Notes under the pieces: model-generated
What the model was told of the DNA's origin: nothing
What the model saw: only the letters and a program-made list of their open reading frames with translations
Databases searched by the model: none
Made by a program: the position numbers and the translations under genes
Source: Streptomyces sp. NBC_01288
Lineage (GTDB): Bacteria > Actinomycetota > Actinomycetes > Streptomycetales > Streptomycetaceae
Assembly: GCF_035982055.1 (NCBI RefSeq)
Contig: NZ_CP108427.1
Span: forward strand, 1,178,001-1,242,000
DNA: 64,000 nt
Direction of reading: 5' to 3'
Part shown: piece after piece, positions 49,488 through 56,532 of the stretch
Layout: each line of letters starts with the position of its first letter
Position numbering within the stretch: position 1 is the first letter of the stretch

Positions 49488-50153
49488 TCAGTCGTAGAGG
49501 AGGGAGGCGGACGAGGTGGTCGCGCCCTGGCGGTCGGGCGTGGTGTACGCGAAGTTGAATACGGCGCGCCGCAGCCCTGGACGCCCGAGCGGGGTGACGC
49601 GGTGGGCGGTGCGGTCGCTGCGCAGGAGGTAGCCGTCACCCGGCCGGTGGTGTGCGCGCCGGGCGCCGGGTGCGTCGAGCGCGTTGAGGTCTTCGCGGCC
49701 GGGGTGGTATTCCAGCAGGCCGCCGTCTGCGATGTGCGGCGGGGCTTCGAGGAAGAGGACCAGGGCGAGCGGGTAGTCGTCGGTGTGCGCGCCGTGGGTG
49801 TCGCCGGGGCGGTGCAGGACGTTCAGGACGTGCCGTTCGACAGGGTCGTGGACGGGGACGACCGTCTCGCCCAGGAGCGAGGAGAGCAGCCGCATCAGCT
49901 CCCGGTCCTCGTAGAGACCCGTGATGAGTGGTGAGGCGTCGGCGATCCGGTGTCCGCCGAGCGTGGTCATGTGCCGTGGGCTGTCCGCCATGCACTCCAT
50001 GCGGAAGTCCCGCCGTACCGCGTCGGCCTCCAGTTGGCGTGCTTCTTCTCCGAGCTTCGCCAGCACGGCGGGGCTGGTGAGCCCGGGCAGGGCGACGTAG
50101 CCGTCGGCGGAGAACTGCCGGCGTAGGGATTCCCAGCGCGAGGGCACAGGCAT
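49488..50153 (-). CDS. Fe(II)/2-oxoglutarate-dependent oxygenase of the HalD/BesD/ArpA group
   Basis: This is a 221-aa enzyme. The iron site is in THGAHTDDYPLALVLFLE: His123-x-Asp125, with the distal His in RSDRTAHRVTP and the co-substrate Arg in the following RPGLRR. The opening DGYVALPGLTSPAVLAKLG and the HG-x-H layout resemble the BesD/HalD amino acid halogenases and their hydroxylase relatives. Halogenases replace the iron-ligand Asp by Gly; here the Asp is present, so hydroxylation is expected. ATG at 50153 is the best start, though its ribosome binding site is weak. The gene faces the P450 divergently across a remnant-rich gap. A tailoring role in the terpenoid cassette, or action on a free amino acid, are both open. 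Confidence 0.78.
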   Translation of the reverse strand: MPVPSRWESLRRQFSADGYVALPGLTSPAVLAKLGEEARQLEADAVRRDFRMECMADSPRHMTTLGGHRIADASPLITGLYEDRELMRLLSSLLGETVVPVHDPVERHVLNVLHRPGDTHGAHTDDYPLALVLFLEAPPHIADGGLLEYHPGREDLNALDAPGARRAHHRPGDGYLLRSDRTAHRVTPLGRPGLRRAVFNFAYTTPDRQGATTSSASLLYD

Positions 50154-50317
50154 CGAGAACACGGCCGATGCATCCCTTGTGCCGGCACAGGGCAAACCCG
50201 CCGCGACGGCGCCTACTCCCCTTGGCAGACGGGACCAGTCCGGCCAGCACGCTCTTAGCGCATGGCTCCGCACGGTGAGTCGACCCCGTAACGGCTCGCT
50301 CGGATCGACGGTAGCCA

Positions 50318-50480
50318 GCTCATCGTCACCCGGTCAGGGGTGACCGCCGCTGCAGACTCCCGCCTCACCAGCGCGCTCTCGTCGCCCTGGTCCACCTCGC
50401 CGGTACGACCCGCCCGCGCGGATCGCCACCGGGCTCGGCATATCCGTCTGCACCGCCCACACCTACGCCATGGCAGTCGT
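50318..50480 (+). pseudogene. Decayed IS5-family transposase fragment
   Basis: With small frame changes this reads IVTRSG, GDRRCRLPPHQRALVALVHL and IATGLGISVCTAHTYAMAVV. This parallels residues 22-70 of the intact IS5 transposases in this window ([40 protein letters not shown]). It is an older, independent insertion, not a copy of the two young elements. Confidence 0.65.
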
Positions 50481-50483
50481 CGG

Positions 50484-50650
50484 TTACCCGTCCTGGACCA
50501 TCGGCGTCTCGACCGGCAGTTCGGCGAAGGTATCCGAGTACCGGCGGGCGATGGTGTTGCGGCGTTCGATCCAGGAGGGCAGCAGTCCCAGTTGCGTGGT
50601 GAGGATCCCGGAATTGACCTCTCCCAGCCGGGCGCGGTGACCGCGTACGT
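50484..50650 (-). pseudogene. C-terminal fragment of a DegT/DnrJ/StrS aminotransferase
   Basis: On the minus strand it reads HHVRGHRARLGEVNSGILTT, QLGLLPSWIERRNTIARRYS, DTFAELPVETPMVQDG. This matches the conserved region after the PLP lysine in sugar aminotransferases (RLDELQAA...L..W...R..IA..Y). The rest is missing. The fragment abuts the IS5 remnant, which probably caused the truncation. It suggests a sugar aminotransferase gene was once part of this cluster. Confidence 0.6.
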
Positions 50651-50814
50651 GGTGCAGGTGGCCGCGGTCGCGGCCCATGTCGGTCAGCCGGTGCAACTGC
50701 CCGGCGCGGTCGGTCGGGTGAAGGCGTTACGGCCGGGGCCCGCCTCTGGCTCGCGGCTCCCTTCACCGGCAGGACCGCGTCCAGGTACCTGCTGACTCCG
50801 GTGACGCTCCTCGG

Positions 50815-50840
50815 CCCTCTGCCCCTTCGCCGGCAGAGGG
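50815..50840. terminator. Hairpin, possible terminator
   Basis: A perfect 9-bp stem (CCCTCTGCC at 50815-50823, complement 50832-50840) has an 8-base loop. It may end transcripts entering the P450 operon from the left. Confidence 0.4.
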
Positions 50841-51035
50841 GCATCACGGCTGACGAGGGCGGGAATGTCACCCCTTCGTATGGTTTGGTGGTTGTCGTGA
50901 GGGGGATGTCCCGCGGGCCCCGTGTGAGGATCGCTGACAGGGCCGACCAGTCCCGGCCGGGTGCTGCGTCGCCCGGCACGGCCACATCTTCTATCCGACG
51001 GGCTACGTCCCCAGGTCATCTGTCCGGAGGGTTCC

Positions 51036-52277
51036 TTGGCAGGATGGTCAACCGATGATGAAGCGCCGCCCCTGGCGTTCGATCCCTGGAACCATGATCG
51101 CGAGGACCTCTACGGCGCATTGGCCCGGCTCCGCGGTCATGGCCGGATCTTCCACTCTCCCCCGTTGCAGGCATGGTGTGTGACCGCGTACGACGACATC
51201 GCCGCGATCCTCCGCAACGACGAAGACTTCTCCGCCCGCGATCACAAACCCCGGCCCTTGAAGGATCTGCCGCCGGACGTGCGGGAGATCCTGAGTACCT
51301 GGAGCGGGGAGTCGGCGTCGCTGGGCGAGATGGACCCGCCCGAACACACCAGGGTCAGGTCCGTGATCAACGCGGGGTTCACCCCGCGGGCGCTGCAGGC
51401 CGCGGAAACCGGCATCAGGGCCGCGGCCGCGGATCTGCTGCGGCCGCTCGCCGCCGCCTCGGAGTTCGACCTGATCACCGAGTTCGCGCTCCCGTACGCG
51501 CTGACGGTGATCCTGCGTTTCCTCGGCATCCCCGACGAGCACCACGAGGCGTGCCTGCGGTGGTCCGACCACAAGGTTCAGCTCATGGTCGGCCGCGACC
51601 ACACCCCTGAGCGGCTACGGGAGTACGCCACGGGGCTGCGGGCCTTCGGCGGGTTCGCCAGGGAGCTGACGCGGCAGCGGCTGTCCGCTCCGCGCGACGA
51701 CCTGATCAGCACCATGCTGCACGAGAGCCCTCATGGTCACCGGCTCTCGCCGGACGAGGTGGCCTCGTTGATCCCGACCCTGATCATCACCGGCCACACC
51801 ACGCTGGCGCAGGCGCTGTCCATCATCGTCCGGACCCAACTGCGCTCACCAGGAGGCTGGGCCGCGCTGGTCGACGGCACCGTCCCGATCGCCGACCTTG
51901 TCGAAGAGGGGTTACGGCTGGACTGCCCCGTGGTCGGGATGTACCGCACCGCGGTGCGGGAGGTGACCGTCGCCGGCCGTGCGCTTCCCGCGGGCAGCCG
52001 GGTGCTCCTGCTGTACGGAGCCGGCAACCACGACCCCGGCCGGTACCCGGACCCGGACCGGTGCCTGCCCGCACGGTGGCCTGCCGCTCCTCATCTGGCG
52101 TTCGGCCGGGGCACCCACTACTGCGTGGGCGCCGCCCTGGCCCGGGCGGAACTGCGGATCGCGCTGGAAGAGATGGCCACCCGCTTCCCGAAGCTGTCGG
52201 CGGCGCCGGAGACCACCCCCGTCTACCGGCCGACGTTCCCCCTGCGCGCCCTGACCGCTCTGCGAGTACGGCCATGA
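51036..52277 (+). CDS. Cytochrome P450
   Basis: This is a 413-aa soluble bacterial P450. The heme-binding loop FGRGTHYCVGAALARAE gives the axial Cys at about residue 363. The K-helix ExxR is in EEGLRLDCPV. The I-helix reads LIITGHTTLAQ: the conserved Thr is kept, but the usual acid before it (AGHET) is Thr. The TTG at 51036 is preferred for GGAGGG four bases upstream. Its stop overlaps the HAD gene (ATGA). With the HAD phosphatase and class II cyclase it forms a terpenoid cassette, where it would oxidise the cyclised product. Redox partner genes are not in the window. Confidence 0.88.
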   Translation: MAGWSTDDEAPPLAFDPWNHDREDLYGALARLRGHGRIFHSPPLQAWCVTAYDDIAAILRNDEDFSARDHKPRPLKDLPPDVREILSTWSGESASLGEMDPPEHTRVRSVINAGFTPRALQAAETGIRAAAADLLRPLAAASEFDLITEFALPYALTVILRFLGIPDEHHEACLRWSDHKVQLMVGRDHTPERLREYATGLRAFGGFARELTRQRLSAPRDDLISTMLHESPHGHRLSPDEVASLIPTLIITGHTTLAQALSIIVRTQLRSPGGWAALVDGTVPIADLVEEGLRLDCPVVGMYRTAVREVTVAGRALPAGSRVLLLYGAGNHDPGRYPDPDRCLPARWPAAPHLAFGRGTHYCVGAALARAELRIALEEMATRFPKLSAAPETTPVYRPTFPLRALTALRVRP

Positions 52278-53014
52278 CCGGGCCGCTCAACTGCCCCGAC
52301 ACGGTCACGCATCGGGCCGGTCCGCCGCCCGCCCCGCCGGAAGGACACCGCCGCCTGTTCGACGCGGTGATCGCCGACGTGGACGACACGCTCACACTCG
52401 ACAACTCGGCCGCCGAACTCCTGGCGGCCCTGGGAATCCCACAGCAGCGGCTGACCGATCTGATCGGCGAGTCCGAGTCCGGCCGGATCAGCCAGGCCGT
52501 CGCCGACCAGCGCCTGCTGGCCCTGCTGACCTCCAGCGGCCGTGTCGGCCGTACCACCGTCGAGAGGGTGTTCTCCACGATCAGACTGCGCCCCTCGGTG
52601 ACACCGATGATCCGCGGCTTTCAGCGGGCCGGGCTGCGGGTGGGGCTGATCTCCGCCTCGTTCAACACCTACGTGGAGCCCATGGCAGCGCGCCTGGGTG
52701 TCACCGACTGGTACAGCAACGTCCACCTCGGTTTCGACGACACCGACGCGCTGGCCTCGGTCGGCTTCACGATCGACGCCGCCGAGCTCAAGCACCGCCA
52801 GCTCCACGACTTCTGCACCCGGCACCGACTGCATCCCAGCCGGGTGCTGGTGGCCGGTGACAGCGTGTACGACCTGCGGATGTTCCACTGCACGGGGCGC
52901 GGCGTCCTCATGGCGTTCCCGCACAACGCCCCCCTGCGCCCGCACGCCTGGCAGGTCATCGACCGCATCGACGAACTGACCGCGCTGACAGCCCTCCGCA
53001 ACCCGCCGGAGTAA
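52274..53014 (+). CDS. HAD-superfamily phosphatase (SerB-like), candidate terpenyl diphosphate phosphatase
   Basis: This is a 246-aa enzyme with all four HAD motifs: DVDDTLTL (nucleophile Asp35, acid Asp37), LISAS (Ser of motif II), the Lys in AAELKHRQLH, and VAGDSVYDLRMF. A helical cap between motifs I and II (about 45-115) marks the SerB-like HAD-IB class. It is coupled to the P450 by an ATGA overlap and lies 107 bases before a class II terpene cyclase. HAD domains are fused to class II cyclases in bacterial drimenol synthases, where they remove the diphosphate. A separate protein doing the same job is a reasonable inference. Confidence 0.85.
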   Translation: MTGPLNCPDTVTHRAGPPPAPPEGHRRLFDAVIADVDDTLTLDNSAAELLAALGIPQQRLTDLIGESESGRISQAVADQRLLALLTSSGRVGRTTVERVFSTIRLRPSVTPMIRGFQRAGLRVGLISASFNTYVEPMAARLGVTDWYSNVHLGFDDTDALASVGFTIDAAELKHRQLHDFCTRHRLHPSRVLVAGDSVYDLRMFHCTGRGVLMAFPHNAPLRPHAWQVIDRIDELTALTALRNPPE

Positions 53015-53121
53015 TACGGCGTGGCACACCGTCACGGCCGGCCGTGCACCGCACGCGCCCCCGTCTGCTCCAGCCTTCTCCCGCCCGGGACCGACCACCT
53101 CCGCCTCCGAAAGGTGCTCCC

Positions 53122-54702
53122 ATGCGCGTTCGCCCGACACCCGCCCATCAGACCCCCTGGCCCAGCAGTGCGCTCCCTGTCGGCTGGCGCACCACGATGG
53201 AACGGCTCAAGACGTACGTCATCGAACGCGTCGAAGCCGACGGAGGAGTCCGCGAACCCTGCCAGAGCCGCGTGCTGGAATCCGCACTCACGCTGGCACT
53301 CCTGCGCTCCTGCCCCGGCCGGAGCGACCAGGCGGAGAGGATCTCCGGGTACCTGAAGCGCCGCAGGACGTCGGCCGGACCTCTCGACCAGGCACTGATC
53401 GCGGCAGCATGCGGCAGCCCGTCCGACAGCCCGTCCGTCGACCTCGACGCCTACATCGCACAGGCACCCACCTTCACCAGCCGGCGCAAACGCGTCACCT
53501 TCGAGACCTTCCTCATCGCCTGCGGGGCGAAGATCGGCATGGAAGCGGAGCCCGACCACACGGCCTTCTCCAACGCCGGGCTGCACCCCTGGGCCGAGAC
53601 CCAGACGACCGCCGTGAAGGTCATCTGGGCAACGGCGTCAGGCGCACGGCACCGGATCGAACACCGTGACATCGACCTGCTGGTGTCCACCCAGAACCGG
53701 AAGGAGATCTGGGAGGGCAACCTCCTGGTGCACTTGTCCGCCCTGCACGCACTGCACCGACTCGGCGGACACGAAACCCTCGTCCGGGACGGAGTGGACC
53801 AAGTCCTCCAGCACCAGCGTCGCGACGGCGGAATCCCCTTCTTTACCGACACGGACACCTGGTGCACCGCGACCGCGGGTGTGGCACTCCTGGCCGCCGG
53901 CGCGCCGGACGACGTCATTCAGTCCATCGCCGACAACCTCGTCGACCGGCAGAAACCCAACGGCGGCTGGTCGGTCACAGACATCGCCGACGTGACCGAC
54001 ACCGACGACACCTCGGTCGTCCTCGAACTGCTCCACACCCACAACGACCCCACCCACGAAGAAGCCGTCGAACGCGGACGCCAGGCACTGCTCGCCACCC
54101 GCGGCCCCGACGGAGGCTTCCCGACATACGTCGGCGGCGCTCCCTCCGAGGTCTGCATGACCGCCGCCGCGATCAACGCACTCTCCTGCCGGCCGCCCCG
54201 CGACCCCGCCGTCCTCGACGGCGCCCTGGCCTACCTCGCCGCAGGGCAGCGCGCGGACGGCACCTTCCCGCCGGACTGGAGCGCCAGCAGGCTCCACTGC
54301 ATGTTCCGTGCCGTACTGGCTGTCTCCCCGTCCGACGCGCCCCACGCGCACGTACTGCGGACGCGGGCGCTCGACCACATCCTCCGGACCCAGAACCCCG
54401 ACGGAGGCTGGGGCCAGCAGCCCGGATCGGCCAGCGACCCGGTCAGCACGGCCTACGCCCTGATCGCCCTGTGCCACCAGCCGGACCCCGAACCGGCCGC
54501 CGCCGGCATCACCTACCTGATGGCCCGGCAGAACAGCGAAGGAAGCATCGACTCGATCTCCGACTCCATCGGCCCCCGCCCGTTCGTCTTCCGCATCCCC
54601 GTCCTCGGCGACATCTTCACGCTCATGGCCTTCGGCCACATCGCACACCGCACCGCATCCCTCCCCGCCCAACACCCCCTGGAACGGCCACTCACCGTCT
54701 GA
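53122..54702 (+). CDS. Class II terpene cyclase (squalene-hopene cyclase-like beta/gamma fold)
   Basis: This 526-aa protein has the alpha/alpha-barrel repeats of prenyltransferase/squalene-cyclase proteins. QW-like motifs are QRRDGGIPFF, QKPNGGWSV, RGPDGGFPTY, QRADGTFPPDW and QNPDGGWGQQ. The catalytic DxDD acid is Asp293-Thr-Asp295-Asp296 in VTDTDDTSV, which protonates a double bond. No class I DDxxD or NSE motif is seen, so the diphosphate should be kept and removed by another enzyme. Length fits two-domain bacterial class II di- and sesquiterpene cyclases (labdane or drimane type), shorter than hopene cyclases of about 630 aa. ATG at 53122 follows GAAAGGTG by six bases. The substrate, FPP or GGPP, cannot be decided from motifs. 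Confidence 0.86.
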   Translation: MRVRPTPAHQTPWPSSALPVGWRTTMERLKTYVIERVEADGGVREPCQSRVLESALTLALLRSCPGRSDQAERISGYLKRRRTSAGPLDQALIAAACGSPSDSPSVDLDAYIAQAPTFTSRRKRVTFETFLIACGAKIGMEAEPDHTAFSNAGLHPWAETQTTAVKVIWATASGARHRIEHRDIDLLVSTQNRKEIWEGNLLVHLSALHALHRLGGHETLVRDGVDQVLQHQRRDGGIPFFTDTDTWCTATAGVALLAAGAPDDVIQSIADNLVDRQKPNGGWSVTDIADVTDTDDTSVVLELLHTHNDPTHEEAVERGRQALLATRGPDGGFPTYVGGAPSEVCMTAAAINALSCRPPRDPAVLDGALAYLAAGQRADGTFPPDWSASRLHCMFRAVLAVSPSDAPHAHVLRTRALDHILRTQNPDGGWGQQPGSASDPVSTAYALIALCHQPDPEPAAAGITYLMARQNSEGSIDSISDSIGPRPFVFRIPVLGDIFTLMAFGHIAHRTASLPAQHPLERPLTV

Positions 54703-55044
54703 TCCGTCCGTCGCGCACAGTGACCCGAATGGCCTGACGGCGAAGGCGAAAGCCCGACACCTGGCGAGCATGTGGCCGCAGTTCGGGCGACCCGCAGCCG
54801 TCCGGCTGCGGCTCTCCAGCCTGTCGCACGACGATGCCGGGCCCCTGCCTCAGGAACGTGGCCATGAGCTGGTCGGCAGCGTCGGCGCCGTCACTTTCTC
54901 CTCGGACGGCCCGGGTAGGAACCAGCCGGGCGCAGACAGACGCCGTTGTTGATGAATGCGAGCCGGATGGTGGCGAGGCTTGTTCCATCGCGGTCCGCGA
55001 TGTCCTGGAGCGAGAGGTGCTCCTGTCCGTACCAGGTGCACCAC
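54703..55044. other. Non-coding stretch between cyclase and second IS5 copy
   Basis: No intact gene is seen. A hairpin lies at 54792. Frames in this stretch look like coding remnants by base composition but give no recognisable family. Confidence 0.4.
54792..54811 (+). terminator. Hairpin, possible terminator of the terpenoid operon
   Basis: CCGCAGCCG (54792-54800) pairs perfectly with CGGCTGCGG (54803-54811); with a realistic loop of four bases the stem is 8 bp. It lies 90 bases after the cyclase stop. Confidence 0.45.
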
Positions 55045-55919
55045 TGAGCTTCTTCAGCGTTGCCGCTCCAGGGTGAGGATGGCTTTGGCGATTGACGTCA
55101 TGCGGTTGGGGCTGCATCGGGATCTGCGGAAGATCTGCCAGGACTTCAGGCGTGCGACGCCGCGTTCGACCGGTGCCCGGGCCGCGGACAGCGCGCGGTT
55201 GAGGGTCTTCTCGGTGAGGGTGAGTTCCTGCAGGGGCTTGCGTTTGATGCCGGTGCTCACCCAGGGGCCGCCGCCCTGGTAGGCGAGGTCGGCCAGGATG
55301 GGGACGCCCTGGCGCTCGCAGATGCGGATGATCCGGTGGGTGCGGGCAGCGGTCAGGTCGTGAGATCGGCCCGGCAGTGCGGGTGAGAGCCACAGCAGCC
55401 GGCCGCCCGGGTCGGTGACCACCTGCACGTTCACCCCGTGCCGGCGGTGTTTGTGGGAATAGTCGGCCCGTCCGTCGCCGACCCGGTCGCACTCGGCGAG
55501 CGTGCCGTCCAGCAGGACGAAGTCCGCATCGGCTTCGCGCAGGACTTTCAGCAGGCCCGGTGCACGGTCGGCGAGCAGGCGGATGACCGTGCTGGTGTAG
55601 GCGTGGGCGGTGGACTCGCTGATCCCGAACCCGGCAGCGATCTTCGCCAGGGTCGTGTGTTCGCGCAGGTACACCAGTGCCACCATCGCGCGCTGGGACG
55701 GGCGGAGCTTGCAGCGCCGGTCACCCTCACGGGTGACGATGAGCATCGTCACCCACTCCACGAGCGCATGGGGCAGGTCGAGTGCGGCAGGATAGATGAC
55801 CAACGAGGCCCCCGAGCAGAGTGGTTGAGACGTCAGACATCTCGATCAACAGCCCGGGGGCCTCACCCGTTGCGCTTCATGGACCGTCACCTGATCGGTG
55901 GCCAACTCGAAGAAGCTCA
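55045..55919 (-). mobile_element. IS5-family insertion sequence, copy 2 (inverted)
   Basis: This is an 875-bp element with the same ends as copy 1 (TGAGCTTCTTC at 55045-55055, GAAGAAGCTCA at 55909-55919) in opposite orientation. Most differences from copy 1 cluster in the outer 100 bases upstream of the transposase. Flanks are CAC and ATG, without a visible target duplication. The pair can mobilise or invert the 5.6 kb between them. Confidence 0.88.
55054..55803 (-). CDS. IS5-family transposase (DDE_Tnp_4 type), copy 2
   Basis: This is a 249-aa transposase matching copy 1 except Arg instead of His at residue 47. The helix-turn-helix ([17 protein letters not shown]) and DDE core ([31 protein letters not shown]) are intact. 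The start is TTG directly after a start-sequestering stem, as in copy 1. Confidence 0.9.
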   Translation of the reverse strand: MVIYPAALDLPHALVEWVTMLIVTREGDRRCKLRPSQRAMVALVYLREHTTLAKIAAGFGISESTAHAYTSTVIRLLADRAPGLLKVLREADADFVLLDGTLAECDRVGDGRADYSHKHRRHGVNVQVVTDPGGRLLWLSPALPGRSHDLTAARTHRIIRICERQGVPILADLAYQGGGPWVSTGIKRKPLQELTLTEKTLNRALSAARAPVERGVARLKSWQIFRRSRCSPNRMTSIAKAILTLERQR

Positions 55920-56105
55920 ATGAATCAGTGGCGATGCAGGCGCCAGGCCGTCGCCCACCGCTACCACTACCGCCGATGAATCCATTCCTCGGAGGGGCTC
56001 GTGCGTCAAGACTGCCCTGACACGCCATCAGCCAACTACACTCCGGGCGACGCCTCCTGATCAGGCCAGGTAGCGAAACACTGCTGGAGCATTAGGCTGA
56101 ATTGC

Positions 56106-56528
56106 CTAGACTCCGGAAAGAACCGCCCTAATTTCGTCAACCTGTCGAACCACAGCGGCGCGGTCGCCATCATCCTTCCATCCCGCCAACAGGAATGCAT
56201 CATCTCCATCGGCAACCTCGCTCAAGGCAGCAAGGGCTACGTTATGGAGTTGACCCTGTCGGCGGATGCCATGGACTGCATCCAGAAAATTCTCGTCATT
56301 CATCCACACGAAGTCACGTGATTTGGTGGCAGCCGCCGCAACGATTGCCACAGCTGCAACTACTTCCTCCGGAAGGAATTCTCGGTTGATGACCGATGCG
56401 TCTGCTGCGACCTTCGCCAGAAGATCTTCTACGGAGGCCAACCGTTCCTCGACAGGCATGCCTCTCACCTGGTCAATGAAGTCTTGCGCACTGTCACTCT
56501 CCAGGATACCGCTACTCCACGTTCCCAC
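56106..56528 (-). CDS. DUF4259 family protein, candidate immunity to the RHS GIY-YIG toxin
   Basis: This is a 140-aa soluble helical protein. The opening GTWSSGILESDSAQDFIDQV and the middle EEVVAAVAIVAA match the DUF4259 family (consensus GTWG.G.FDND.A.DF). GTG at 56528 is chosen because GGAG lies eight bases upstream and the motif then starts at residue 2. It begins only four bases after the stop of the large RHS gene, the normal place for an immunity gene. DUF4259 proteins are known as likely immunity proteins in polymorphic toxin loci. That it protects against this GIY-YIG nuclease is inferred from position. Confidence 0.8.
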   Translation of the reverse strand: MGTWSSGILESDSAQDFIDQVRGMPVEERLASVEDLLAKVAADASVINREFLPEEVVAAVAIVAAAATKSRDFVWMNDENFLDAVHGIRRQGQLHNVALAALSEVADGDDAFLLAGWKDDGDRAAVVRQVDEIRAVLSGV

Positions 56529-56532
56529 GTCA

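Larger units (their letters stand above)
50154..51035. other. Remnant-rich gap between oxygenase and P450 genes
   Basis: These 880 bases hold two recognisable gene fossils (an IS5-type transposase piece and a DegT aminotransferase piece) and one hairpin at 50815. The remainder (about 50650-50810 and 50841-51020) shows no supported gene. The divergent promoters of the oxygenase and the P450 operon must lie at its two ends; no clear -35/-10 pair is visible. Confidence 0.5.

Noticed and set aside
49488..50153. Annotation as an amino acid halogenase
   Set aside because: The iron ligand Asp125 is present; halogenases of this group have Gly there.
54703..55492. A 266-codon minus-strand frame running from the IS5 copy into the gap
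   Set aside because: Most of it is an out-of-frame shadow of the IS5 transposase; the remainder has no recognisable family.
48594..55919. A simple composite transposon with target duplications
   Set aside because: The outer flanks (GGAACAG and ATGAATC) do not form a direct repeat, and neither copy has its own visible duplication. Inversion through the IS copies does not restore a match either.
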